64,000 nucleotides of DNA from UBA940 sp031547885 (GCA_031547885.1 JAVBRO010000018.1:42262-106261); one strand, 5' to 3'; shown: positions 43,451 through 52,969, counted from the first letter of the stretch. Made by a program: numbers and translations. The notes: generated by a model not told the origin, from the sequence alone.

Positions 43451-43543
43451 AACTGTTTGAAATTTATTACCTGCCTCCCCGGAACCGGCCAAAGCCAGCT
43501 CCGGGAAGCGGTAACTATATTGCGTATGCAATAATATTAAGGA

Positions 43544-45454
43544 TTAGATGTCGTAACGCGTAAGTTCGTAGGCTATTATACCGTTGTCGGTGGTCAGCAT
43601 GTAAACCTGCACGCCGCTGCCGTCCTCGCTCTTTCCGAAGCGCACGTCGCCCGTGGCGCCTACGTTGACAGTGGCATTCATCAACCCGAGGTCGTTATTC
43701 GGACCCAATATGGTCTCTCCTGAAACGAACGGGGAGCCCGCTGTCATACCGGTAACCGAATTGTTGCCTTTACCAGGGCCTGTCTCACCCGCCACCGGAT
43801 CGTAGTTATCGAGGCGCGAGTCGAATATTTTGGCATTGCCCGAGGTTATTGAAGCGCCACTCGCCAGGCCGTCGATGTTGGATATACAGAGGCGGCAATT
43901 ACCCGACCTTAACGGATTGTCTGTTCCGTTTACATTCTGTGTGGCCACCAGTTTAAGCCCATTGAACTCTACGTAGTCCGTAGCGATAGTGCCGGTTCCC
44001 CACCAGTCCCCTCCAGGTTCGAAGTACAATATTGCAACTCCGGCGCCAGTCGGTGCATAAACCGTCCGTCTTCTCCAGTTGCCGGAACCTGTAACAAAAG
44101 AACATTCGGCAGCGTCTTCCACTGACAACGGAATAGCCTTGCTCCGGACACCCCATGAAGAAAGGCCTCGTATACTACCTTTCAGTATCGGTTGAGGCGC
44201 ACCGTCGATGAACTGCATACGCAAAATCATAGCACTGCCGGCCATCGCGTTGGCAAAGCTCATAAGCATAGCCGTGCCAGATGTGATATCGCCCTTAACG
44301 GATACAACGCGGCCTATTTCCCATGCATTCGCAGTCGACAGCGCATTGTTTCCGGTGCGCCAGTCGGCAAAGGAGGTTCCCGCTACGTTTCCGGTAAAGA
44401 CCCTGGTGGGAGCGCTCGTTATGCCGTTCTTCCATACGTACACATCAAATACCTGGTTGGAACTGACGTCGGTCTTGAGATTCGCCGCGTATGTAACTGC
44501 GACCAGGTGGCCGGCATCGTCGTTGGTTATCGCATGGATAATCCCTGTGGGAAGTCCCGTGACATTAACCTCTACATCTGTCAGTAGTTTCCCTGTGAAA
44601 CGGTTGAATACGGGGAACTTGTTCTGCGAGACGCTGTTCAATATCAGATAACTGCCTATGATGGCCATTGAACGGTTATCTCCTTCAGTGAATCCGTGTG
44701 GATCGGCCACCGTGGTCTGGAAACCGAACAGCAGGGAAATGTATCCCATCTTGCCGTAAGGTACGAACGCGGGAATGGATATCTGGATTCCGTAGGTTTG
44801 GACCGATCCGTCCTGGGCGGTCACCGTAATGGTGGGATCTCCGCTCATGTCATATGTCCCGTCGGGGTTTTTCGGCGCAGTGGTAGTGAACGACGCCCAT
44901 GGAGATACTCCGATGGTAGCCGACTGCATAAAATCGGTTGCCCCCGTTACGAAGACGACGATAGTGCCTTTACCTCCTTCGGTTTCCGGAGCTTTTATCG
45001 CCGTGACAACGTTCGGAGCATCCGGGAAAGCGATCTTGGTCACCTGGGCCCTGTTGCTCTTCACATAAACGGCTTTGATAGTGAAATCGGTGCTCGTGCC
45101 GTTATTGTAGACAAGGGTCCGTTGTATGCCGGTCTGAAGGTCGCAGATGCCGGACAGACCCGGTTCAAAAACCGTCCCCCAAGGCAAAGTAGCGGTGAGA
45201 GTCATCTCCGACAGGTCTGCCTGGATAGGTTCCGTATCGGACATGAACCAGGGTATCTGTACGGTAATTGTCTTGGCGGCCATATCCACCACGGACGGGT
45301 AGGCGGTCTTATTCTTATCGCTCGGGAAAAAGCCGCTCACGACCAGGTTACTGACATCACTGTCGGTAGTGATCAGAGTATCCGGCTTTGCACAGCTTAC
45401 AACAGCAAATGCCGAGACAAGCAATCCTGTAATTAAATATCTAATTTTCATCAC
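43544..45454 (-). CDS. Surface lipoprotein of PUL B (DUF5018-like N-terminus)
   Basis: A 636-residue lipoprotein (lipobox AVVSC, followed by AKPDT). The N-terminal 150 residues contain a repeat rich in Ser/Thr and aromatic residues (LVVSGFFPSDKNKTAYPSVVDMAAKTITVQIP), which recalls the DUF5018 domain of PUL lipoproteins. The C-terminal half is a large beta-rich region (a WD40-like series of FNRFTGKLLTDVEVNVTGLPTG-type segments). No catalytic motif is visible. By place after SusD it fits a surface glycan-binding protein. It lies 24 bases downstream of the SusD gene. Confidence 0.62.
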   Translation of the reverse strand: MMKIRYLITGLLVSAFAVVSCAKPDTLITTDSDVSNLVVSGFFPSDKNKTAYPSVVDMAAKTITVQIPWFMSDTEPIQADLSEMTLTATLPWGTVFEPGLSGICDLQTGIQRTLVYNNGTSTDFTIKAVYVKSNRAQVTKIAFPDAPNVVTAIKAPETEGGKGTIVVFVTGATDFMQSATIGVSPWASFTTTAPKNPDGTYDMSGDPTITVTAQDGSVQTYGIQISIPAFVPYGKMGYISLLFGFQTTVADPHGFTEGDNRSMAIIGSYLILNSVSQNKFPVFNRFTGKLLTDVEVNVTGLPTGIIHAITNDDAGHLVAVTYAANLKTDVSSNQVFDVYVWKNGITSAPTRVFTGNVAGTSFADWRTGNNALSTANAWEIGRVVSVKGDITSGTAMLMSFANAMAGSAMILRMQFIDGAPQPILKGSIRGLSSWGVRSKAIPLSVEDAAECSFVTGSGNWRRRTVYAPTGAGVAILYFEPGGDWWGTGTIATDYVEFNGLKLVATQNVNGTDNPLRSGNCRLCISNIDGLASGASITSGNAKIFDSRLDNYDPVAGETGPGKGNNSVTGMTAGSPFVSGETILGPNNDLGLMNATVNVGATGDVRFGKSEDGSGVQVYMLTTDNGIIAYELTRYDI

Positions 45455-45478
45455 GTAATAATTAAATGGTTCAATAAA

Positions 45479-47176
45479 TTATTTCCACGGATCACTCTGC
45501 TGGCAGAGCGAATTGTTCTGCAACTCGGCATACGGAATGGGATAGACGGTGTACTTTTCAGGGAAAAGACGGTCCTGCGTATCGCATTCCACACGTTCGT
45601 ATGAGAATCCACCGCTCACCGGAGTAATCTTTACTCCATGTAAACGTTTGCCGTTGAGCGTTTCGTGTGCAATACCCCAACGAACGAGGTCGAAATAGCG
45701 GTGTCCTTCGAGTCCGAGTTCGCAGATACGTTCCTTGGAGAGGTCTTTCAGATAATCGGCCCATGTCGATTTCTGGGCCCTTGCCGGCAATCCTACCCTG
45801 TCGCGTATCGCATTGAGGTCTTCGTATGCCAGTCTGAACTCATTCTTGCGCGCATTGGCTTCCGAACGGATAAAATAAATTTCCGCCAGGCGCATTTCGA
45901 TCCAATACTGGTCGCTCAGGATATTTGTGAAATTGATCTTGGTATCCTCTTTCAGGAATTTACGGAAAAGGTACCCTGTGGTCGAATTATGCACTGCATC
46001 CTGTCCGGTGACTGCAAAATCCATGTAACCATCCAGCCCGTCTTTATAGAGTTGTATGGTACGGCTTTTCCATGTCGCGCCGTTGTAGAGGATGGAAGCG
46101 TAGAAACGCGGTTCGCGGTTGGTCCAGGGGGCGTTGCCGTAAGTGGCCAGTTTGCTCCAGTCGAACGCCTCCCATGTATCGCCCACCTTGATGTCGAACG
46201 ACGAAGCGTATTCGTCGCTCGGAGTAGCGGCGGCGCCGACGGTGTTGTTATCCTTGCCGATCAGCAGACCGTCGCCCGGAGGGCCGTAAGTTCCGTCGAA
46301 ACTGTGTTGTTTCAGCCCGACACCCTGCTGGAAATATACCGGCAGGATCAGTTCCGAGTTGTTAACCGTGGAATAGATCTTCTGGTAGTTGGCAACCGTT
46401 TTCCCGTCGAGCAGGGCGTATCCAAGTTTGAACACCTCGTCGCAGGCATCTATCGCATCCTGCCAGCGGCCTGCATAGAGCGAAGCCCTGGCAATCATGC
46501 CGTATGCCGCACCCTGGGTCAGACGGCCCGCGTCCGCCGCAGCCCATGTTTTCGGCAGGATCGGCGCAGCTTTTTCATATTCGCCGATTATAAAGTCCCA
46601 GCAGTCGCTTTCGCTGGAGCGGGCTTTGGCGCGTTGATTCGGGCCGTCCACATGGCTTTCGTCTATGCGGAGAATAACGCCGCCGTGGCGGATCACGAGT
46701 TCCTGATAGGCGAAGGCGCGCATAAAGCGGACCTCGGCGGTGCGGATAGCCAACTCGTCAGGGTTCAGTTTGCTGCCGTAGCCGTTGCTAAGATCGGCGA
46801 AATATTCATTGAGCCGGCGTATATAGTCGTACATACTCAACCAGTTCGAGCGAAAATTACCCTCGGGAGTGACGAAATTGATCGAATAGAAGTATCTGTT
46901 CATTGTTCCGTCGGCAACCCCGTACCACGAATATTTTATAAGGTCCGTAGCGCCGTCGTCCATACTGGAGCTGCCGAGTGCAATGTCGGCGTTGGCATAG
47001 AAAAGACGATAAAAGTCCTTGACGTACAGATCCACGTTCTTAATGGAGTTGTACACGACATTTTCACCGTAACTTCCGGTGGGATCCAGATCCGTCACGT
47101 CGCAGGAGAGCGTCCCAAAACACACGCAGACCATCACTGCGATACCCGTTACATATTTTATTATCTGCTTTTTCAT
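45479..47176 (-). CDS. SusD/RagB-family outer-membrane glycan-binding lipoprotein (PUL B)
   Basis: A 565-residue lipoprotein (MKKQIIKYVTGIAVMVCVCFGTLSC, then DVTDLDP). SusD features are the N-terminal TPR-like region (EVRFMRAFAYQELVIRHGG), the LAEIYFIRSEANARKNEF segment near the C-terminus, and KERICELGLEGHRYFDLVRWG before the last helices, with an end of the PIPYAELQNNSLCQQSDPWK type. It pairs with the SusC gene located 15 bases upstream. Its ligand is probably an N-acetylhexosamine-containing glycan, inferred from the enzymes in the locus. Confidence 0.93.
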   Translation of the reverse strand: MKKQIIKYVTGIAVMVCVCFGTLSCDVTDLDPTGSYGENVVYNSIKNVDLYVKDFYRLFYANADIALGSSSMDDGATDLIKYSWYGVADGTMNRYFYSINFVTPEGNFRSNWLSMYDYIRRLNEYFADLSNGYGSKLNPDELAIRTAEVRFMRAFAYQELVIRHGGVILRIDESHVDGPNQRAKARSSESDCWDFIIGEYEKAAPILPKTWAAADAGRLTQGAAYGMIARASLYAGRWQDAIDACDEVFKLGYALLDGKTVANYQKIYSTVNNSELILPVYFQQGVGLKQHSFDGTYGPPGDGLLIGKDNNTVGAAATPSDEYASSFDIKVGDTWEAFDWSKLATYGNAPWTNREPRFYASILYNGATWKSRTIQLYKDGLDGYMDFAVTGQDAVHNSTTGYLFRKFLKEDTKINFTNILSDQYWIEMRLAEIYFIRSEANARKNEFRLAYEDLNAIRDRVGLPARAQKSTWADYLKDLSKERICELGLEGHRYFDLVRWGIAHETLNGKRLHGVKITPVSGGFSYERVECDTQDRLFPEKYTVYPIPYAELQNNSLCQQSDPWK

Positions 47177-47191
47177 ATCGGTTTTAGTTTT

Positions 47192-50100
47192 TTAGAATGT
47201 AAGGTCGACACCGAAGGAGAAGGTGCGCTGCTGGGGGTAGTACCCTGTGATAACGCTCGAACTTTCAGGGTCGGTCCATTTGAATTGGGTAGTCGTAAGC
47301 AGGTTATAACCGCTTGCATAGATACGCAGTCCGTCCATGTTGATCTTTTGCATCCATTTGGCGGGCAGCGAATAGCCGACAGTCACGTTTTTGAGGCGCA
47401 GGTAGGCTCCGTTCCTCTTCCAGAAGCTGGATATCTGTGCGTTGTGGCTGTTCGACCCTATCGTCAGACGCGGATACTCGGCGTTGGTATGATCGGGTGT
47501 CCAGCTGCCTTCGACCAGATAGAGCGGACTGTTGTCGTAGTTGGCGTAGAACGGCACGGTAAGCGGCACCTGGTCAGTAACCCTCGTCGCATTCGAGCTC
47601 TGCCCCTCGGTGGTCCACTGGTACTGAAGCATCTTGTCGGTGATGGCACCGCCCTGAAGCTGGATCGAGAAGTCCAATCCTTTCCAGTCACCGTCCAGCA
47701 TAAATGCGAACATCATTTTAGGCATGCGGTCACGGGCTATCTTCACATAGTCGTCGGAGGTTATCTTACCGTCGCCGTTGGTATCGACATACATGATGTC
47801 GCCAAGGGCCGGTTTGACGCCGGATGGAGCCAGGGGAGCATTCTGGAGCTGCTCTTCGGTCTGGAACAGTCCGATAGCCTGCAGACCCCATATATCTCCT
47901 ATCGAAGACCCTAAACGATTCTGCCATGGCAGGGTATTGTCGGACTGATTCCTGCGCAGGATCCGGTTGTTGGCATATGTCAGGTTGGCATTCACGCCGT
48001 AGCTGAAGCTGCCGATCCTGTTCCGGTGTTTCAGCACCAGTTCGAAACCCCTGCTGTCAAACGTGCCTTCGTTTATTCGGCTCGGATAGTGGCCGCCCAA
48101 AGAGGGTGGATATATTGCGCCCGGATCCTGGAGAATATCGTATGTGAATCCGTAGAAAACATCGAACTCGACGCCCAACAGGCCGTTCCATGCGCTCATC
48201 TCGAAGCCTCCGTTGATCTTCCGGGTCTTTTCCCATGTAAGGTCTGTCTGAGGATAGGAGACAGTGTTCGCCAGGGTGTTCTGCGACTTTGGCGACGTGC
48301 CGAAGGCCACGCTGTTATTATTCCATCCATATATCTTGCGATAGAGATAAGGACTTATGTTATCGTTCCCCACCAGACCGACAGAGCCCCTCAACTTGAA
48401 ATATTCGATCTTCGGAAGTGCATCCCTGAAGAAATTCTCACGCGACATCACCCATCCCAGAGAAACCGAGGGGAAGAAGCCCCAGCGGGTGTCTTTAGGG
48501 AAAAGGTACGATGCGTCGTAACGGAACGCAAACTCCGCAATATATCTGTCTGCATAAACATAGTCGGCACGTCCAATATAGGACGCATATGCCGAATGGC
48601 CCGACGAGCCGCCGTTCTGCGCCGTGGAAGAGTCGCCGAAATTGATCTCCGGAAGGTCGTACAGCGCGAAATTCGAGCGGCTGCTGTTATATGCACTGGT
48701 TTTGCCCTGAGTCTGCTCATACAGGAAGATCGCGCTTACATTGTGCTTGCCGAACTCCCTCTGATATGAAATATGCGGGCGCAGAAGGATAGTCTGGGCT
48801 TGCGATCCGCCGGTATACATATTGCCGGTTTGAGTGATATTGGCCGCCTGAGTCCATGAATACCCGTGTTCGGCATTCCCTTTATTCGCAGGGGTAAAGG
48901 CAAAAACGGAATAAGGTATGCTGAATGTCTTGCCGTCATTGTTCGACCAGTCCCAGCTTACGAACATCCCGGCCTTCAGTCCTTTGACGAACGGAGCCGA
49001 ATATTCGATATTGGCGGATGTCTCCAGATAAAGATTATTATTTTTGGAGAATCCGGAGTTCTGTACGCCGTACTCGGGATTCGCAGCGGTGCTTGAATTA
49101 CGGTATGCGGATGTGGGTTCGCCGTTCCACTCCTTGGGGACATAGGGAAGCGAATACATCATCAGGTGGAAGATATTGTAGGACTTCCAGTTGTCGTACG
49201 AATAAGCCCCGGGCGAGTAATTGTTCTTGTTCTGCACCGAGACGTTGAGCGACACCTTGACGTTCTTCATCGGTGTGGCGTCTACATTCGAGCGGAAGCT
49301 TCCTACCCTGTTCTTGTGTCCCTGTACGAAGCCGTTCTGGTCGAGATAGCCGCCGCTTATAAAATAGCTGACTTTTTCAGTACCGCCGCTTACAGAAAGG
49401 CTGTAGCGCTGCATCACTGTGGTTTTGAACATGGTCGACATCCAGTCCGTGTTCTCGAATCCGTCGGTCGGATCACCGTTATACGTCGCGGCGATATCGT
49501 CGTCGGAGAAGAAGGGTGTGGGTACCGGATTGCCCAATGCTTCGGCTTTCAGGGCCTGGGCAAGGTTGTAGTACTGCATATACTGGGTACCGTTCATGAA
49601 TTTAGGCATCGTCGTGTTCTGGCTCAGCGTCACGCTGCCGCGGAAGTTCACCTGTGCCTTTCCCTGTTGGCCTTTTTTCGTCGTAACTAGGATAACGCCG
49701 TTGGCAGCCTTGATCCCGTAGACGGCCGTAGATCCGGCGTCCTTCAGGACGGTCACCGATTCGATATCGTTCGGATCGATATTGCCTATGGGGCGTTCCA
49801 CTCCGTCGACTATATACAAAGGAGAAGAACCGGTGTAAGAGGAGTAGCCGCGCACGAGCATCGTCACGCCGTCCGCACCTGGAGCGCCGTTATTCTGCTG
49901 TGAGACGATCCCCGGAAGTTTTCCGACCAGGGCCTGTGTGATGTTGGAGGTCGTCGACTTCTTGATATCGGCATCCGTCGCCACGGCCACCGCCCCCGTC
50001 AGGTGCTCCCTTTTCACGGTTCCGTAACCGATCACGATGACCTCGCCCGTAGAGGCGACGTCTTCCTTCATCACGGCATTGACCGCCGTCCGGTTTCTGA

Positions 50101-50392
50101 TAGCGATCTCCTGTGTCACCATGCCGAGATAAGTAAAGACGAGAGTTCCCTGTGCTGACTGGGAGCTGATCGAGTAGGTCCCGTCGGCAATCGTCGACGT
50201 ACCTGTCGTTGTTCCCTTGACGTTAACAAAAACGCCCGACAGCGGTCTGCCGGAGTCGTCCGTAACCGTTCCCCTGATAGCAATGGTCTGGGCATTGCCC
50301 GTATGGGCATATCCCAGAAGCATTACCAATGCGAGTAAGAGAATCTTCAACGCTCCAGAACTTCTTTTTTGTTCTGAGTATTGCTCTTTCAT
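47192..50392 (-). CDS. SusC/RagA TonB-dependent outer-membrane transporter (PUL B)
   Basis: A 1,066-residue transporter. A signal peptide (about 1-35, LLALVMLLGYAHTGNAQ) is followed directly by a carboxypeptidase-regulatory-like domain (IAIRGTVTDDSGRPLSGVFV), the TonB box/plug (GEVIVIGYGTVKREHLTGAV, then GIKAANGVILVTTKKG) and a beta-barrel ending in FSFGVDLTF. There is no STN domain, so this transporter does not signal to FecR; the XylR-type gene upstream is the likely regulator. It imports oligosaccharides captured by the SusD partner. It is the first gene of the 23-kb minus-strand PUL B. Confidence 0.94.
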   Translation of the reverse strand: MKEQYSEQKRSSGALKILLLALVMLLGYAHTGNAQTIAIRGTVTDDSGRPLSGVFVNVKGTTTGTSTIADGTYSISSQSAQGTLVFTYLGMVTQEIAIRNRTAVNAVMKEDVASTGEVIVIGYGTVKREHLTGAVAVATDADIKKSTTSNITQALVGKLPGIVSQQNNGAPGADGVTMLVRGYSSYTGSSPLYIVDGVERPIGNIDPNDIESVTVLKDAGSTAVYGIKAANGVILVTTKKGQQGKAQVNFRGSVTLSQNTTMPKFMNGTQYMQYYNLAQALKAEALGNPVPTPFFSDDDIAATYNGDPTDGFENTDWMSTMFKTTVMQRYSLSVSGGTEKVSYFISGGYLDQNGFVQGHKNRVGSFRSNVDATPMKNVKVSLNVSVQNKNNYSPGAYSYDNWKSYNIFHLMMYSLPYVPKEWNGEPTSAYRNSSTAANPEYGVQNSGFSKNNNLYLETSANIEYSAPFVKGLKAGMFVSWDWSNNDGKTFSIPYSVFAFTPANKGNAEHGYSWTQAANITQTGNMYTGGSQAQTILLRPHISYQREFGKHNVSAIFLYEQTQGKTSAYNSSRSNFALYDLPEINFGDSSTAQNGGSSGHSAYASYIGRADYVYADRYIAEFAFRYDASYLFPKDTRWGFFPSVSLGWVMSRENFFRDALPKIEYFKLRGSVGLVGNDNISPYLYRKIYGWNNNSVAFGTSPKSQNTLANTVSYPQTDLTWEKTRKINGGFEMSAWNGLLGVEFDVFYGFTYDILQDPGAIYPPSLGGHYPSRINEGTFDSRGFELVLKHRNRIGSFSYGVNANLTYANNRILRRNQSDNTLPWQNRLGSSIGDIWGLQAIGLFQTEEQLQNAPLAPSGVKPALGDIMYVDTNGDGKITSDDYVKIARDRMPKMMFAFMLDGDWKGLDFSIQLQGGAITDKMLQYQWTTEGQSSNATRVTDQVPLTVPFYANYDNSPLYLVEGSWTPDHTNAEYPRLTIGSNSHNAQISSFWKRNGAYLRLKNVTVGYSLPAKWMQKINMDGLRIYASGYNLLTTTQFKWTDPESSSVITGYYPQQRTFSFGVDLTF

Positions 50393-50746
50393 AAGTTAAA
50401 GATTAATTAGGTTAGTAAAAAGATTTGGTTATTGAGATAATTTATTCCATTCTGTTTCCGCTGAAACATACATCACAAGTTGATTATTTAGAAATATTAT
50501 TATTGATTCTCAGGTTAGATTCTAAAATATTTTTGCATACCGCCACATTTTCCGTGCATGTAATTACAAACAGAACATGAAGTCAATACAAAACTACACG
50601 GGATGGTCGTGCTTTTGCGCAAAAAAAACGCAAATACGTCTTCGAAAAACGAAATTATTTGATTGATTATAGTACGAAATCCGTTACAGCAAGTAACGGA
50701 GATAATAATAAAGTTGTGAGAAATTAAATCTAAAGAAATTTAAGAA
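50393..50746. promoter_or_regulatory. Control region between the XylR-type gene and the SusC gene of PUL B
   Basis: A 354-bp AT-rich gap without a gene. On the minus strand TAGTTTTG (complement of 50589-50596) is a possible -7 element about 200 bases before SusC, but its -33 spacing is poor. TTTTGCGC/CGCAAA form an inverted pair at 50613-50633. TCCGTTAC (50680-50687) and GTAACGGA (50693-50700) are a perfect 8-bp inverted repeat with a 5-nt loop; it may be a terminator for the regulator gene, which ends 46 bases away, or an operator. Confidence 0.4.
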
Positions 50747-51901
50747 TTACTTCTGTTGAATCGATAATTTTTTCTGGCGGTATTCCTGTGGCGAGCAGCC
50801 TTTGAATTTTTTAAACACGCGGGATATATTGTTATAATCTTTGAATCCTGCTTCTACAGCGATATCAGCCATATGGCCGTCTGTTGTAAGCAACAGATTG
50901 GCAAGGCGGTTAACCCTGCATTCAAGAATATACTGATATATAGAGGTGTGCATGGTCTGCTTGAATCTCAATTCTATGTTACGCCGCGAAAGCGGAATTT
51001 TTGAGAGCAGGGATTCGATAGTAATATCGGAACAGTAATTAGCATCAATGTATTTGACTATTTTCAGGATATGTGGATCTTTTATATTATGTTTTTCGGT
51101 AGACTGCCGCAACTCCAGGCGCGTCGGATTAATAACTATATTGAATGGCGCTTCGGATTCCTTCTTGATCTGCTGATGCAGAAGCCTTCCCATGGTATAG
51201 CCACCCTGCTCAACTTCCAGTTCGATGGATGATATCGGAGGGTCCGATATATTGCATATCAATTCGTCGTTATCCACCCCGAGAAGGGATATCTCTTCGG
51301 GGATATTGATATTCTCGAACTTGCATATCTCAGAAATGAACAGGGCATGGGCGTCATCACAGCAGAAAAGGGCTACGGGTTTGGGAAGTTCGCGCAGCCA
51401 CAGGCTCACCTGAGAACGTATCTCATCAAGCTCCTCTTCGTACTCAAAACTGCAGAAATTCCCGTTATTCCGTTCGACCTCCATACGGTATCCTTCGCAC
51501 CGTTCGTCGGACCAGACGACCCCTTTGATGCCGAAGAATGCGAAATTATAGAACAACCTCTTTGCAAAGAACTGGGCCGCCATACGGCCGGTTCCCCTGT
51601 AATTGCCTGTAAGATTCGAATAGGTTGTACTACGGTGGTGATAGTTCTGCAATACGACAGGGATGTTCAGTTCCTTCAGCAAACTGGCGGCATCGTCGTT
51701 CCATTGTCCGATAATTGCATCGGCCTTCCACTCCCTCGCCCATTCGATAATGCTTTTTTCCCCATACATGTCATTGCTGTAGTATGATGGAAGGCGGTAG
51801 AAGAGCCATGGACCGTTCTCTTTGGAATAACGGACGATTCCCCGGAACAGACTTCTGTCGAAGTCATTGGAGAGGTTGATAAGAAGCAATATCCTGATCA
51901 T
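50747..51901 (-). CDS. XylR-type AraC-family transcriptional regulator
   Basis: A 384-residue regulator with a LacI-like periplasmic-binding-type sensor domain in residues about 1-275 (MIRILLLINLSNDFDRSLFRGIVRYS, then ADAIIGQWND and GVDNDELICNISDPPISSIE, as in XylR). The C-terminal AraC-type double helix-turn-helix is in about 285-384 (DITIESLLSKIPLSRRNIELRFKQ, then DIAVEAGFKDYNNISRVFKKFKG and CSPQEYRQKK). This architecture senses a sugar and binds DNA upstream of its target genes. It lies upstream of PUL B on the same strand and is its likely regulator. Confidence 0.92.
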   Translation of the reverse strand: MIRILLLINLSNDFDRSLFRGIVRYSKENGPWLFYRLPSYYSNDMYGEKSIIEWAREWKADAIIGQWNDDAASLLKELNIPVVLQNYHHRSTTYSNLTGNYRGTGRMAAQFFAKRLFYNFAFFGIKGVVWSDERCEGYRMEVERNNGNFCSFEYEEELDEIRSQVSLWLRELPKPVALFCCDDAHALFISEICKFENINIPEEISLLGVDNDELICNISDPPISSIELEVEQGGYTMGRLLHQQIKKESEAPFNIVINPTRLELRQSTEKHNIKDPHILKIVKYIDANYCSDITIESLLSKIPLSRRNIELRFKQTMHTSIYQYILECRVNRLANLLLTTDGHMADIAVEAGFKDYNNISRVFKKFKGCSPQEYRQKKLSIQQK

Positions 51902-51940
51902 TGTTCGTCTTCAAACAAATGTAGCAATGGACGATGGGTA

Positions 51941-52168
51941 TTATTTAAAAAGGTTGATTATCGGAATGTCCAAACTGTTGGCAATTTTTACCAGTGTCCC
52001 GATAGTAAAATTAGTCCTGCCTTTCTCGATCCTGATTACATTGTTGTATTCGATTTCGAGTTTGTCTGCAAAGTCCTGGATGGACAATCCTTTTTCTTCT
52101 CTTAACTGTCTGATACGCAAACCTATTTCGGTCTGTATTTTTTGTTTGTCAGGCACGTCTTCTGTCAT
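51941..52168 (-). CDS. XRE-family helix-turn-helix DNA-binding protein
   Basis: A 75-residue protein with one helix-turn-helix of the Xre/Cro type: GLRIRQLREEKGLSIQDFADKLEI, then NNVIRIEKGRTNFTIGTLVKIANSLDI. It has no other domain. It is not paired with a toxin gene on either side, so it may be a free regulator. The palindrome at 52211-52228 lies 43 bases upstream of its start and is a plausible operator for itself. A related half site (ATGATTGAT) overlaps the start region. Autorepression is inferred. Confidence 0.82.
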   Translation of the reverse strand: MTEDVPDKQKIQTEIGLRIRQLREEKGLSIQDFADKLEIEYNNVIRIEKGRTNFTIGTLVKIANSLDIPIINLFK

Positions 52169-52210
52169 ATATGATTGATCTCAAAGGAATGCGTTTATAT
52201 TAGCAATCAC

Positions 52211-52228
52211 ACAATCATAAATGATTGT
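52211..52228. promoter_or_regulatory. Palindromic site, candidate operator for the XRE protein
   Basis: ACAATCAT (52211-52218) and ATGATTGT (52221-52228) are perfect inverse copies around AA. The half-site core ATGATTG occurs again at about 52172-52178, in the leader just upstream of the XRE start codon. No other gene starts closer to it on the minus strand. Confidence 0.5.
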
Positions 52229-52313
52229 TTTGATTATATACATTCCCCTGTTCGACCTGAAGACAGACCGCAACACAAACACTTGTTTTTGTGCAGAAAA
52301 TCCAGGATGGTTA

Positions 52314-52520
52314 TTAGGACTCTATATCCTCTTTTACCCCCGAAAGCAATTCATTCATAGGCATTGCCCGCGCAAGGTCTTCGTCGGGTTCGAGGTACTT
52401 TTCTCTGGAAAGAATGAAAGTTTCGTTACGACCCCGCTGGATAACCACAGTTTCAGTCGTCGCCAGGTCGAGGTATTTTTTCATGTTGTTCCTTAATTCC
52501 GCACTGCTTATCACTATCAT
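52314..52520 (-). CDS. Orphan Phd/YefM-type antitoxin-like protein
   Basis: A 68-residue protein with the Phd/YefM start: MIVISSAELRNNMKKYLDLA, followed by TVVIQRGRNETFILSREKYLEP. The family neutralises a RelE, YoeB or Doc-type toxin and represses its own operon. No toxin gene follows on the minus strand in the 145 bases before the XRE gene, so it is an orphan. It could protect against a toxin elsewhere. A possible -7 element TAGTTTTG lies at 52558-52565 (minus strand). The Fic protein near 60 kb is too far to be a proven partner. Confidence 0.72.
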   Translation of the reverse strand: MIVISSAELRNNMKKYLDLATTETVVIQRGRNETFILSREKYLEPDEDLARAMPMNELLSGVKEDIES

Positions 52521-52760
52521 GGTCCAATGGATTTACATGTACATTATAGACATGGTGCAAAACTACACCCTCATTTTTACAACCGCGTAGACACTTCTAC
52601 GACAAATTCGCTCATTTGTAGGACATTACAATGGAGTCGTACCCCTTACTCCTAAAATTCGTACCCCTTCGATGACATTTTTAGCAAGGGGTATGAAATA
52701 GGCCGTATTTCTCTGTCAAAACTGGGCTTTTTTCTGTCCTATCAGGTCTTAGTATGGAAT
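52521..52760. other. Gap with no gene between the antitoxin and the left scar
   Basis: I see no ORF with a plausible start, and no repeat. The sequence has three homologous-looking GGGGTACGA/GGGGTATGA fragments (TCGTACCCCTT around 52635-52690) but no clear function. The end of the region leads into the terminator at 52761-52795. Confidence 0.3.
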
Positions 52761-52795
52761 AAAAAAATCCCTAAAAATCTAGCTTTTAGGGATTT
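52761..52795 (-). terminator. Intrinsic terminator next to the left junction
   Basis: AAATCCCTAAAA (52765-52776) pairs perfectly with TTTTAGGGATTT (52784-52795), and a run of A to its left gives T7 on the minus strand. It lies 34 bases downstream (minus-strand sense) of the tRNA-Gly-tail scar. Confidence 0.8.
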
Positions 52796-52828
52796 GTCTA
52801 CCTGTTGTCCTTATCAGACTTAGGGTTC

Positions 52829-52845
52829 TGAGCGGAAAACGAGAC
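52829..52845 (-). other. Left attachment repeat with tRNA-Gly tail
   Basis: TGAGCGGAAAACGAGAC, direct repeat of 58764-58780. On the minus strand it reads GGGTCTCGTTTTCCGCTCA, but the upstream part is not a tRNA. Downstream of it on the minus strand, GTCTGATAAGGACAACA resembles GTCAGCCAGAAGACGACAACA at the right end, so similarity extends beyond the 17 bases. Confidence 0.65.
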
Positions 52846-52969
52846 CCTGACCTTGAATTGCACTTCATTCTTAATCAGGCGATTACCTCGCTCATTTATC
52901 GTCAACCAAAAGGGGCAACAGTCAGGCAATACCTTTCTCCAACCGCCTTTGTGGGCTACTTCCCGGTTA

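Noticed and set aside
43451..43531. Alternative start of the GH20 gene at 43531
   Set aside because: The signal peptide begins at 43450; the added residues are not hydrophobic or conserved in style.
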